The position numbers and the translations under genes were made by a program. Below, one piece after another: positions 49,572 to 62,299 of a stretch of 64,000 bases of DNA; position 1 is the stretch's first letter; the number at the start of each line of letters is the position of its first letter. Source of the DNA: Typha latifolia (taxonomy: Eukaryota; Streptophyta; Magnoliopsida; Poales; Typhaceae). The DNA is taken from NCBI GenBank assembly GCA_019914945.1, contig CM034105.1, positions 3,286,001 through 3,350,000 on the forward strand, in the 5' to 3' direction. The notes below the pieces were generated by a model, which worked only from the letters and a program-made list of their open reading frames with translations, was not told where the DNA came from and ran no database searches.

Positions 49572-51831
49572 TAATTAGTAGCTCTAATTACTCCTTCATG
49601 ATCCTTTCTTTTTCTTTTTCTTTTTCAATTATAATGCTGGAAATTGTTGTAGGTAGATGAAATTTTGGAAATAGAGAACCAGGGATGTCCCTGATAAAAG
49701 TTTTCACCAGAATGAGGAGCTATTAAAAGAGAGAGAGAGAGAGAGAATAAAAAGGCATATGAATTTGAGAGAAAGATCACCTTCTTCTATTACCATTCAC
49801 TCAAAGGAAGGAAAGCTCACAGACAGATTGAGCTTTCATTTCAGCTCAAGAAATTATAGATTTAATATAATTTAATTAAGATAAATTTTGAAATAAAATT
49901 CTTAAGACGGCCCCCCAACCTAGAAATCAGCATGACATCAAAAGCACAAGCACCTGAATAGAACAGTCAACATTACTAACTAAAGATATCAATCAAAATT
50001 AAGCCTTAATTGAGCCGAGCCTCACCTAGATCAAGTCTTAATCAAGCCTATTTTAAGCCTAAGCCTAAACTTTAAATGAGCCCCACTCAATCAAAAATTT
50101 AATAGTTATAAATGTATATATAGATCGACTCATTTAATAAACGAGCTATATTTTGATTCAAACTCGGCTCAACTTAAAATGATCCGAGCCAAGCTATCGA
50201 TTTACTATGGGCTTGAAAAGATTTTAGATCCTACCAAATTTGGTAATCCACAGCCCACAGAAATTACCCGATGAAATTGAAAGAGATTTAGGAAGGAAAA
50301 AAAAACAGAAGAAGTAGGGAAAGAATTGGTATTTGGGAAATCTAAATAGCTAGAAAAAACTTTGACACCTATATTACTATGCCTATTAATTGGTTATTTT
50401 CTGTGGGCATTTAAGAGAGCTTTCAGTAATCAAGTGTCATGTAATTAGTCCATATTAGATACAGAACCAAATCTAGGGTTTAGCCAAGAAGAGAAGAACC
50501 CTAACTTAGTTGTTGAAATATAAAAGATATACTTGGTTAGTGAGATACTAGGCACAAAGATATTGATATGAATTGTACAACTTTTTTTAAGCAAGGCACC
50601 AACCAAAAACTTCACAAATATGGTGGACAAAGTTGGTGGGTAGATAATAATCCAGAAGCACCTCTTGATCATTCTGATATATATGTAAAGTATTCCTAAC
50701 TTTATAATAAGAGATTTACCAATCTTATTTTGGGACAATTATAAAAGTATCTCTACATTTTGCTTTTATAATACTATATGAATTTTTATTTTAATTCACA
50801 TCCTATCCAGGCCCTTACTATATAAATGAGCTCAATAAAATAATCTTAATACACCGAGTAAATTTTTTTAAAATTAAAGTAAAAGAGTAAAACGGAAACT
50901 AAATTTTAAAGTCAAATAAGGAGTATTTTAGTTTACCTTTATTCTTGAAAAGTAATGGAATAATCTTTTTTTTAATCAGCTAATATTAGGTTAAAAGTAA
51001 CTCTAGGATATTTTAGAGTAAAGTATATGAGTATATGTATATCTATAGGTGGTGCTTTTAATAAAACTTTCCCCTTTTATTCTTAAGAATAAGCATGCAT
51101 GTCATCTCTGATTAATTTGTTTATTTAGATGGTGGCATGAAACAAAGTGGGAGTAGCTCGGATGGCAATGCAATGCAACCAATGCCACAAACCATCATAA
51201 TAATTAATATGATGCCCCTCTTATTTTGCTATTATTATTTTCATTTCACCACGACCTAATAATGCAATCTTATCTTAGCCTCGTTACTTGAATGATAACG
51301 TAACGTTTCTAGTATATATAATTAATGTCTTATCCTCGTTATTTGAGAGAATCATTAATAATAAAAGTTTAATGTCCTAATTTCATATTTGTTTTTGTGT
51401 GGAAACTTTCATATTATTTTTCGCATCTATAAGTTAAAAACTTTAGTGATACTCTTAACTGACATAAATATATACAAATGACAATAAGAATATTCTATAT
51501 TTTTTATTATTAAATCAGGGTAATTTTAATAGTTAAGTAATAATTAAGTGTCTTAATAGATACACACGCAAGTATATTTATTTTTTAATTAATAATAAGA
51601 AGCTCTAGCATATAAATTGACTATAAAAATATGTATCGACCATAACAAATATATACACTTAGTTTTCAAAAATCTAATATTATCAATTAAAAATCCAAAC
51701 AAAAAAATAAGAGAACCTAATAAAAACTTACATAGTTTAATATATGTATTGCTTTACATGATTTCATGGCATGTAACATGTTGCATTGAATTCTTATTAA
51801 TAATCCCAACATGTGTTTATTTTAATATGTC

Positions 51832-51862
<31 letters not shown>

Positions 51863-54800
51863 TTCAATATTGCATCTATATATATATATATATATAAAAT
51901 GATACATTCGAGGGCATCTCATTCTCTCCAATATTTTTCTCAATCAGCATATAAAAGCTACGGCCTAATGTTCCTTTTAGATTTATTACTTGTATAAGTA
52001 ATAATAAATTAATATATTGGAGTTGAACACAAAGCATTGGTTGCAGAGCAAGTTGTAATTATTAAAGATGGACTACTCTGTTACGCTTTATTTGAATGTA
52101 TGGTGACTCACATGCCAAGGTCTACAAAAAGAAAATGGTCCAAATTTACCAAATTGCTTAAGGGGATTTTCTTTTTTTCTTTTTCATTTTCACACTATTA
52201 TTATTCATTTGCCTTCGATTTCTCCATTAATATTGTTATATCTTAAAATTGATGCACGTAAAAATTTTGAATACAGTTAGAATCTTGTGCTCGATTTGAG
52301 TACGTTATGATGAAACCCACTCTAGTGAGTCTATTTATTTGATTCCGCAACGTGCCTATATTTTAGTTTTATTATCATCGCTCTCTATCATATAAATATT
52401 TACTATTTAATTTTTATATATTACTTAAAGTACTTAAAAAATACTAATGGAAATGAGAATATTCTATTATTCTCATCACGTACCTACCAAAAAAATTAAA
52501 AAGAAAAATTCACTAAAATACTCGGCAATATAATTGTGAATAGAACATATAATACACATGGAATCTAAATCCATTTATCCAATTAATTGATGTGATGTCC
52601 AAGCTATAAATATATATAAGTAGTGGTATGTTGTAATTGAAGTCATCATCATATGATATGAATCACTCGTGCACCTAATCAAAAACTTTCATTGAAATGC
52701 TCAAAATATTCGAGTGGAATGGGCCCTCAAATCCCAAATGCTAAATGCTAGAGAGCAATAATGGGGAACAAAGGGACATCTCTTCCAATATTGGGGCCAT
52801 TTAGAGTTAGTGCTTCCTCATATGCCATAATTCTATCGACATCCACTACCATAACTTTCAGGACAAGTACTCAATATATATATATATATATATATATCTG
52901 GTCAGGCACATTTTGATTTTTGGTTACATGTTGGATTCTTTTTATTTTTATTTTTATTTTAAACTCTGCAGAGAAGTGAAGAGATAGATAGACTTTTGAT
53001 GTGCATCTAATATAATGTAATATTTTTGTACTATTTTTATCAGTAAATATAAAATAAGAATGTCTAATAATAATAAATTATATAATAAAGCTATGAAACT
53101 CGTAAATATATATATATATATTTATTTATTTAATAATTATGAATTATGTACAAAAAAAATTATAAAACAAAAAAATATAGGTGTTCAATAACTACAAAAA
53201 AATAATAATAGAAAAAGACTTAAGGGACCAAAAAATGAAAATCAAATGTATTTTTTTTATCACCCATTTAAATTTAAAAGAGAATTTTTTTTAAGAACAT
53301 AGGAAATGGTTCATATAGATCTCTTGATTTTGTTTAACTCTATTGTTACTTTTACTAACTATTCTTAAATATTAATTAAATTTATGAAATATTGAAAAAT
53401 TCTTTAGAAAAATATAACGATAGTAGTTTAGAAGTTGAGGAAAGAAGAAAAAAAAAGAGTTAGACAAAGGTATTTAAAAAAATAATTTCAGTATCCCTAA
53501 GGGAATATTCTGTAAAGTTAACTCAGTATATGATATCAAAATTGTAAGGAAAAAAAAATGTATAGGATAAAATTATAAATAACTGGAAAGCAGGGTGTTG
53601 ATTACAAAATCACTAAAATATAGGGAGTTATTTAAAAATTTCTTGGCTCATATCTTCCCAATATCGCTCACCTAAATTCTTTTCATGAAATATTTTCGAT
53701 ACTAATCAAAATATTATTAGTGGAAGAGGAATTAATAATAGTAATTATAAACCATCAATGAGACGAGGCAATCTTCTTAATTTACTTCTAACCTCTAACC
53801 AAGCTGAGTTTTTATTTATTTATCTTAATTATGTCTTCCATCAGTCACCTAACTCAAGGTTAACGAGCAATTAAGCAAATAAACAACAATATTTTTCATA
53901 TTTTATTTTCTTCAATAAATATAAGAATAAACTATCACAGTTTTTCCATATCTAAATATAATTCTTTAATTTTTACTTAATTTTTGTTAAAAAAATTAAT
54001 TTATAGGTCGTGTCTATAGGTTAATTACAAATTATACATCATAAAAACTCTTTTAAAAAATAAACTATAATAGAGTCAAATTATGAGCATATGTAATGTT
54101 TTGGAATTGAACGTAACCTCACGGTGAACTACGTGAGACAAAATTTAGCATGAGATCAAGCCCGTGAATTGAGGATCAAATGGGGGACAAATTGATGACC
54201 AACAATGTCATCTTCTGATTAATGAGGTAGAGACACTGCCACGTCTATCCATAACGTCGTCACAGGTGTATTAACTCGTAGTTTGTCTCATTTGATATAT
54301 ATATATGCAAGCATTTGTATAATGTCAAGTATTTTCTTGTCTCTTCCTATTGTTTTAATCCATATGTTCCCGTGTCCTCTTTGAGCTTTAAACACTCTAT
54401 ATGCTAATTACTCTTTTATTATGTCTTTGGCTTAGCTCTTCTATTTCAAAGCTTCATTAAATGAGCAATAGCATATTGATTGCGTGTATTTGATGATTGT
54501 ATCGTACCTAAAATTTATAAAAATAAATAAAAATTAATGCATCCACATTCATCTAATAATATGTTTAGACCGATTAAGAGGGAATTAGCTCGTAGCAAAC
54601 TCTAATTTGTTTCTTATAGCAACTAAAAAGATATATTTAATTTTTATAGCTCACTACTATAACAACTATATTTTATTATAGTTGGCTCTCAAAAAAAAAA
54701 GAAGAAACAATCAATTGAATGTTACAAATCGCTCTGTATTTTACTTATTTTATAATTTATAATTATCTGTGAGTATTTTGTAACTTATCTTTTTTTCTAT

Positions 54801-55500
54801 AATTTTTATGTAATACTTTGATATTATTTCAACTAATTAATATTAATCAACTTATTAAAATACCTTCAACACCAACCACCTCCTCTAATGGTCATCCCCA
54901 ACGCCACCATCTTCTCCATCATTTTCTTCTTTTTCTTTTGCCCTATTTATTTTCTACTAATCTCAAATAAGAGGCACGCATAATTTGAGTATTTTATAAA
55001 AAATTTAGTATATTATAATAAAATATTTTTTTACTAGTATCATTTATGTTAACTTAGGATGATAAATAAAAAGTAAAAAAAAAAAAGAATCTAGTTATAA
55101 AAATTTTAAAGACAGACGTGAATTATAAAATATTAGGTATGATTTTATATAATTCCTCTTAAAAAGTAAATATCGTACGAATAAATTATCCTCAGATGGT
55201 TAAAGAGATTTATATTGTACGAGTATACTTAATAAACAAAGCCCTTAAGATTAAATATAAGCTCAATATAATTGCACCCAGGGTAACCCTATTAAGAACA
55301 ACTTATTATGTCTACTTTGTTTAGGTACTAACTACCACCAAACACTAATCTCCATTTAATCCTCAACCAATGGGCTCTCTCAAAGGCCCACTGGCCCACC
55401 ATATTCTTCTAATTAAAAAAGTTTTCGTCCTCCAAAAGTCCACGTGGCTTCAGATGATGTGATCTACTAATACTCGTAGGGGTATATTAGTCATTTAGGC
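49572..55500. other. Long AT-rich spacer, no gene seen
   Basis: No frame with recognisable protein content over about 6 kb. It contains a (GA)n tract near 49728-49746, an A29 run at 51832-51860, and (TA)n tracts near 51877-51894, 52877-52898 and 53107-53120. Degenerate repeats are likely, but I could not assign families. Confidence 0.55.
51832..51860. repeat. A29 homopolymer
   Basis: Twenty-nine adenines in a row. This could be the tail of an old retroposon insertion, but no element body was recognised next to it. Confidence 0.8.
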
Positions 55501-55529
55501 ATCTCTAACTTTCATAATTAGAGCGTGCT

Positions 55530-55910
55530 CGCCGTCATCACCCGACCCAGTTCATAAATATTGGAAACTACGGGGAGTAATAATACCGAGGACCGGAAAG
55601 CAACAGAGACCTTTCTCCGGGTACCAAAGTGCAAAATACGTTTTAAGTTATACCTTGGGGGATTTCCTCTCCTAACAAATCCAGCGCTAGATCGAAGTGA
55701 TCGCGTCCGTTGGCTTCGTTGGACCAGGATGAGGTAAAGGACGACGAGGGAGCACTTGACAGGAGCTCACGGAACGGAAAAGGCTCGAGGGTCACGCGAG
55801 GGGGAGAGGACAAACGGAGCCGTTCCGCGCGCCCGTCTGAAATAAAGACACGATCGTCGAATTACTACCCCAAAACGCGACCGCTGCTTGCTTTTTAGTA
55901 GCCTCGACAA
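55530..55910. other. GC-rich island without a recognised gene
   Basis: This stands out from its AT-rich surroundings. A frame of 62 codons at 55710-55898 begins with TTG and is rich in charged residues, without family resemblance. It may be a promoter or leader fragment of a lost gene. Confidence 0.3.
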
Positions 55911-56529
55911 CTACCCAACAAAAGCTGAAAACTACTTTATTTGCTTCTAGAGTGCTTTTATTTACAAAGCTACCCCTGTAAAGAACCGTTGCAGGTCTTT
56001 TATAGTATTTTTATAATGTAGTTAATTTAATTTTCACTCCCTGTATATTGTTTTGAATAAAACTTTGCCCATAAAACAATATTCTATATAAAGGCGATTA
56101 TGTGTCATCGCTTTGTGTATTGAGTACGAGTCATGTTATGCATGCAAATATTCTACAAATATAAACTACGTGGTAACTATTAATATATAGAATGATGTCA
56201 TATTCAAAGCGTAGAAGTGTTTATAGAATGTTTGTTAAATGTTTATGAGTATAGCAACGTTTTTTTGCTTTAATAAAAATGACTTATAGTTTCAATATCA
56301 AGAGTTTTTTTTTTCATCATTTTTTATTTATAATAATAAAAGTGAGTATTGATATGCACTATATTATAATAAAATGTGCATGTATCGTAGAATATATATA
56401 TATATATATATATGTCCTTAATTTTTTAAAATCCAATCTTATTTAAAGAAGAATAAGTGTAATTAAATTGTAAAATTCCCTAATCTACTAGTTGGTGATA
56501 TGTTTTCATATCCACTGTTTAGTTGTTGG

Positions 56530-58259
56530 GAAGTAATTGGGTTACCATCATTGCTCGCCGCTCCGAAGAAATCCCGGCATTGGTGGCGTACACAGCGTAA
56601 TTAGTTTGACGCCGTGAGCATCCAAACCGCCGTCACGTTAACGGAACGGAAAAGTCAACTCAGCTCATGAACGGAACGGATTAACTAGTGAGCGCAGCTG
56701 CGCAGGCGCAGCTCCTTTTCCCTTTCTCTCTCTCAAACTCCATTTAAACAACCGTCTCAGATCCGTTTTTAGAGAGAGAGATAGAGGGAGTTGAGTGGTG
56801 GTTCCTATCGTGTGATCGAATCGAAGGCGGGGATTTTAAAGTACGGGGCTTTGAGGTTGTCTTTGGGGATTCTAGGTTAGATCGCGGATTCTAGTCTTCT
56901 CTAGTGAGGATTTCATCTCTTGTTTGGCGTTATGTCTGTTTGCTGAAGAAATCGGAAAGAATCCTTAGTTTCTCCTCCGGTTCTACTGGAAGTTTTTGTG
57001 ATAAGTTTGCTACACAAAGGTCTGGTCTTGGAGTCGTTTCTCGTTATTTTCTTGCAAATTTCTTGCATTTTTCGAAAAGATCTTTTTTCTGATCAGTGGA
57101 TTTGATCCGTCATTTCTATTTCTCTTTCTATTTTTAATTTCTCACATTGGGAAGTTTAGGGTTCGAAAAAATCTCCTTTTTTATCCTCTTTGGGTTATTT
57201 GGAGAGTAGCCCCTTGATTGCGAAGCCTCTACCTTGCTTCCGAGGTGAAAAGGGTGCAAAAGAGTTTATCTCGACATCTATATTCCAAAAATCTTTCGTT
57301 TGCCGTGTTAGTCGTTTCAGACTATGTCTTGTAGGAGATTAGCTTTTGGTTGCGCTTTTGCTTTTTCTTCCTTGGCTTGCTAAATTCTTTCGCGTGCCTT
57401 GTGATTCCTTCTTCATTTCCTTACAAAAAAAGAAGAAAAAAATAGGATTTTTTTCTAGAAGAAGTTATTCCAGATGAGTTCCTTTTTTTTTTCATAATCT
57501 TTAAGTTTGTCCAAGTAATACAAGCGCTGTTGGATATTTTTTTTGTCAAGCCATCTCTTGCCATGTACAGAAACAGTTTACCAAGTTGTATTTTGTGTGT
57601 GTTGTCATTTGCTTTTAGCATGAAAAGCAATCTCCTTTCCGTATTATCACTTTGCAGTATTGTGAACTGTTTCAGGCCCGGTCGTTTTTCTATGCATTTA
57701 TTTCACTCGGTGTTGTAGATAGACTCATGTCATGGCCTAAGGATAAGCTTGGAGAAGCTTTTAAGTTTCTCAAGTAATATTTGGTTGACATCAATTAAAT
57801 GATTCCATGGTCGGTTTTTATTTATTTTTATTTCTTTTGCCCTTTGGGTATCTCACTTTATGGATATGTTTGGTGATAATTTTTTTTTGTTTTTTGTGTG
57901 CATAATATTGATAAGTTCTGATTGTTAAGGGCTTCTATTACTTTGTCATTTGTTTCTATCTTCCCAACCTTGTATTTATTTTTCTTTGTTTTTCCTGTTC
58001 TGTAGGGTGAGCCTTTTGGTATAGACATGTGAATGCTCTCCGGTTGCAACGCAGAACAAGGTATAAATGCTATATTTATGGATCTATTGTATAGAATTGT
58101 TCCTACTTTGATCCTCTGACCACTTTCTGTTCATTTTGTGTCATATATCACAGGCTCTGGTTGTTATGTAATGTTGATCTAAAGGGAGTTGACTTTTGTA
58201 TGCTTGTTGGTGGGCTTGGTCTACCCTGCTTGGATAGGTTTGTAACTTTGATTGGGTAG
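56530..58259 (+). promoter_or_regulatory. Promoter and long leader of the Tubby-like gene
   Basis: A GC-richer promoter block (56540-56760) precedes a long pyrimidine-rich leader. The last part of the leader probably contains a small intron at 58061-58153 (CAAG/GTATAA to ATCACAG) and perhaps an exon starting after the TGTAG ending at 58005. Several short upstream reading frames lie in this leader. The transcription start is not visible. Confidence 0.5.
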
Positions 58260-60224
58260 ATGTCATTCCGCAGTATAGTTCGTGATGTTAGAGATAGTTT
58301 TGGGAGTTTATCAAGACGGAGCTTTGAGGTGAGGCTAGCGGGCCTTACAGGCCATTACAGAGGAAAATCTCAGAGTTCTGTGCATGAGCTGCAGGACCAA
58401 CCTCCGGTGGTTCAGCAGAGTTGCTGGGCTAGCCTTCCTCCTGAACTACTACGCGATGTGATTAAAAGGTTGGAAGCTAGTGAAAGTACTTGGCCGGCTC
58501 GCAAGCATGTTGTTGCCTGTGCAGCTGTTTGTAGATCATGGAGGGAAATGTGTAAAGAGATTGTTAGAAATCCAGAATTTTGTGGGAAGCTCACTTTTCC
58601 GGTTTCTCTGAAGCAGGTAATATTCTTCATTTTCTCCTTTAAGTAACTTGCTGATCTTTCAACTAAGTTTATCTTCTGTTATATTATATGGTGACAGTCA
58701 TTTTATGCTAGGTGTTTTTTTAGTTTAGAAAAAGAATGAATATTGCTTAACTGGATTTCTAGCTTATTTGGTGCTTCCACAAGCAGTAGATAACTGATAA
58801 ACTTTAACACATTCTTTTTACAGCCTGGGCCTCGAGACGGAACAATTCAATGTTTCATTAAGAGGGATAAGTCAAAATTAACTTATCATCTCTACTTGTG
58901 TCTTAGCTCTGGTGAGTTTGCCTCTCCCTCAATCCTTTAGTGACGCCAATGATTTTATAATTTTTAACTTTTTGCATCAATCATTTTAGATTACCTTAAT
59001 TCCTGTGAGTCTCATTATCAGTTACAGGTCTCGTAATGTTTCATGTAAGATTTGATGATAAACTATCAATTTGCTCACTGACAGTAGTGGCAGTTATAAG
59101 ACAAACTTTTCATTGCACTATTTATATGTTGTTGCATTATCAGCTTCGATCTTGGTGTTGAAAAGTTCTCATGAACAGAAGTAATAGTCATGGGCTTGTT
59201 TTTGTGGAAACCCATAAAAGTTTTCGTGCACACGACAAACTGACTCATGATTGAATTTTGCACAGCTGTGCTTGTCGAAAATGGGAAGTTCCTCCTATCA
59301 GCTAAAAGGAACCGCAGGACAACCAATACTGAGTACATTATTTCTATGGATGCTGACAATATATCAAGATCAAGCAGTTCCTACATTGGAAAGTTGAGGT
59401 ACTGGAATTTTGGTTGTTAGTGAAATGCTTTGTGAGGTGCACTCTTTAGAAATATAAAGCATGAGATCAAGACCAAGCAATTCCTTTTGTTATGCAGGTC
59501 AAATTTCCTAGGTACCAAATTCATAATTTATGACACCCAGCCCTCATACAATGGGACTGCCGTCTGTCAAACTGGTCGGACTAGTCGCAGGTTCTACTCC
59601 AAGAAAGTTTCTCCTAAAGTTCCCTCTGGTAGCTATAACATAGCTCAGGTGACATATGAGCTGAATGTCCTCGGTACACGGGGGCCAAGGCGGATGCACT
59701 GCATTATGCACTCCATACCTGCATCAGCCCTGGAGCCTGGTGGCACAGTCCCTGGTCAGCCTGACCAGCTTGTTCCCCGTTCACTGGAGGATTCATTTCG
59801 CAGCACCTCGTTCTCCAAGTCCTCCATTATGGACCGTTCCATGGACTTCAGCAGCGCCCGCTTCTCTGACATCATTGGACCAACCCATGAGGGGGATGAA
59901 GAGGAAGGGGCTAAGGAAATGCCACTGGTGCTCCGCAACAAGGCCCCTAGATGGCATGAGCAGCTGCAGTGCTGGTGCCTCAACTTCCGGGGTCGGGTGA
60001 CCGTTGCCTCCGTGAAAAATTTCCAGCTGATAGCTGCAACTCAACCAGCAGCTGGTGCCCCAACTCCATCGCAGCCTGCACCAACTGAGCATGATAAAAT
60101 CATCCTGCAGTTTGGCAAAGTGGCGAAGGACATGTTCACCATGGATTACCGCTACCCGCTCTCCGCCTTCCAGGCTTTTGCAATCTGTTTGAGTAGCTTC
60201 GACACTAAGCTGGCCTGTGAATAA
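58260..60224 (+). CDS. Tubby-like F-box protein (TULP)
   Basis: Exons 58260-58616, 58824-58911, 59266-59398 and 59498-60224 give 1305 nt and 434 residues. The N-terminus [20 protein letters not shown] is typical. An F-box lies at about residues 54-105 ([17 protein letters not shown], then [18 protein letters not shown]). The tubby domain runs from about 120 to the end, closing with [16 protein letters not shown] basic cluster KRNRR (162-166) sits where tubby proteins bind phosphatidylinositol 4,5-bisphosphate. [19 protein letters not shown] is a conserved core segment. Plant members tether to the plasma membrane through this lipid, are released on stress, and can act in SCF complexes. The ATG is directly preceded by the TAG of an upstream frame. 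All introns are GT..AG. Confidence 0.96.
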
Positions 60225-61830
60225 AACAGAAATTGCAACCAAGAGAACGGAACAGATAATTACAACATTTCCCACGATAGATTTGTGATTTGTCGTCCTC
60301 TATTCTTCTTGGTTGTCAGTGTGCTTGCTGTAACCTGAAACTGGATTACTAAAGTGACTACTTACGGTACAGCTTCTGCATATTGTAATCAAGTCGTAAT
60401 TCCATTCTGTGTTTTAGTGTCATCTTCATCATCTTTATTCTTCAGGACTCTTCATATCGTATTAAAATTACTCCTCTATAGGAGTAGGAAATCTCTCGCG
60501 GTACATTCTGAGAAGCAAATTTCATGTCATTGTCCAGGAATAGTAGTAGTGCTTTCTTAACGGTGGCACGCCGACGTAGATGTTGGCCATAGTAGTGGGA
60601 CAGGCTGCTGGGGGCTAAGTGGAAGAGTAAGTGGTGTGGATATTGGGGTAGTCATGGGTGATCACAAGTTTAGCATGATTGCATTTGAGTTGGTTGTGTC
60701 CTCCTTGTATTCTTATATTGTGCTAAGTGGAGAATAGACTTGTCTATCTACCCCACTTATCATCTTTTATCTTTTTCTTGAGTAAAGTTGTCCATCATCT
60801 TTTTGCCAGATCTTCTACATATATAAAGATTAAGACTTATACAGCTGGGGGAATAAAGCTAAAAGGAAAGATGATGCTCCCATGATTAAAGAGACAATTA
60901 AAGACATATTAAGATTTGGTACCATCTAAGAGGAAAGGTTCTAAAATGCAGGCCCAGGCTGATGCGGGACCCCGATGGATAAGTCCTTAGGATGAATATT
61001 AACTTGTTGATCAAATGCTTGTGAGAAATTGATGAAAGGATTGAAATCGTTGACAAGCTGAAGCGAGAATACATTTTTTTCGATGAATACTAGGAATAAT
61101 GGAAAATAGAACTCTAATAATTTTATTTAATCTTCAGTAATCCCATATTATAATCTCTCAGTAATATAAAACAACTTAAAAGGGTAAAATTATAAATTAG
61201 CAAAATTAGCAAAAATGAGACAAATGTATAAAAAGATGAACTAATCGTGGAGATCCAAAAATATATAACAATCATACAAATTCAAAAAAAATTTCTTCTA
61301 AAATAGCATGATTATGATTGAAATAGGACAACAAAGAACATCACTAATTAATTAATTTCTCGCTCCTCTTTCTTTATAAAAAAAAAATAGGACATAAAAG
61401 AGCCAGTAGATTATAGTAGGCATGATCTTGGCTGTTCTCATATTTGGAGGTTTTAACCAAAGTTTTGATACCCATAAAGCTTGGCAAAGCATATATTGTT
61501 CATAAATAACCAAACTGAATATAATTAGATATTTTCTTTATTCACAAGGGGTCAGAGAGAATGAGCCCTCTAAGATGCAACTGAATCTCATGTTTCGACC
61601 CCAATTGGTTAACCAATATGTAGATTTATTAGCATCTTAATAGATATGACTAATATTATAGATCTAATACGAGAAAATTAGAAAAAAAAACAATCATTAA
61701 TAATTGGAATGATTTTCTTTAGAATATTCACAGGAAGGAAATCTAGCTTGATCTTGAGGTGGGTAATATTCGGAAACTAATGGATACGAAGGGCTTTATA
61801 TTAAAGATAAAATTTGGTAAGGCAATAAAT
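60225..61830. other. Trailer of the Tubby-like gene and spacer
   Basis: The first 350 bp are the probable 3' untranslated region. No gene was recognised in the rest, which becomes AT-rich after 61060. Confidence 0.55.
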
Positions 61831-62290
61831 GTCATCAATCAAATTGTCAATGGCTTGCTTGCTTGCGTAGCTTTGTGAACTCTTTTGAGAATGTTGGCAA
61901 GCAATAGAGAATCCATTTCAGTAACGAGGAAAGTTAAATTTTTTTGACGATAATGAGCGTTTCACATATTGCCCAAACTTCTACCTCTAACACCAATCTG
62001 AACACCTTGCATCTATTACCTGTAATGATGATATGAGAACTATTAGGCAGTCGGGCTAAGAAGCCAAACCCCTATGATGGATCAACGAAGAATCTATCAG
62101 CTTTGATCTTTGGGAGCTCCCACCTAAGAAGGAAGCTGGGGATTGAGCTTCTTTGGCCTAACATAAATCTGCTCAAAATATTCGTAAGTTAAAAACAAAG
62201 CTTTCTCCCTAGTATAGACAACGCATCATTTTCTTCTCTTCCAGATAAAGCTTGGGTGACCCCACCAAAGCCCTGAACAAAGCGAGTACG
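61830..62290 (-). pseudogene. LINE ORF2 3' remnant (RNase H-like domain)
   Basis: On the minus strand, from about 62290 downward, the translation gives REENDALSILGRKLCF, then RWELPKIKADRFFVDPS, a stop, GFGFLARLPNSSHI and LEVEVWAICETLIIVKK. After a frameshift it continues TEMDSLLLANILKRVHKAT. This is the order of the segment between the zinc-knuckle and the RNase H-like domain of plant LINEs, including the Asp of the first strand and the D of the DSLLL helix. Several stop codons and a frame change show it is dead. Sequence beyond 61830 may hold the rest of the 3' end. Confidence 0.6.
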
Positions 62291-62299
62291 TTTCTTAGG

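Noticed and set aside
55710..55898. 62-codon frame in a GC-rich island
   Set aside because: It begins at TTG rather than ATG and is a charged, low-complexity sequence without similarity, so only the island was reported.
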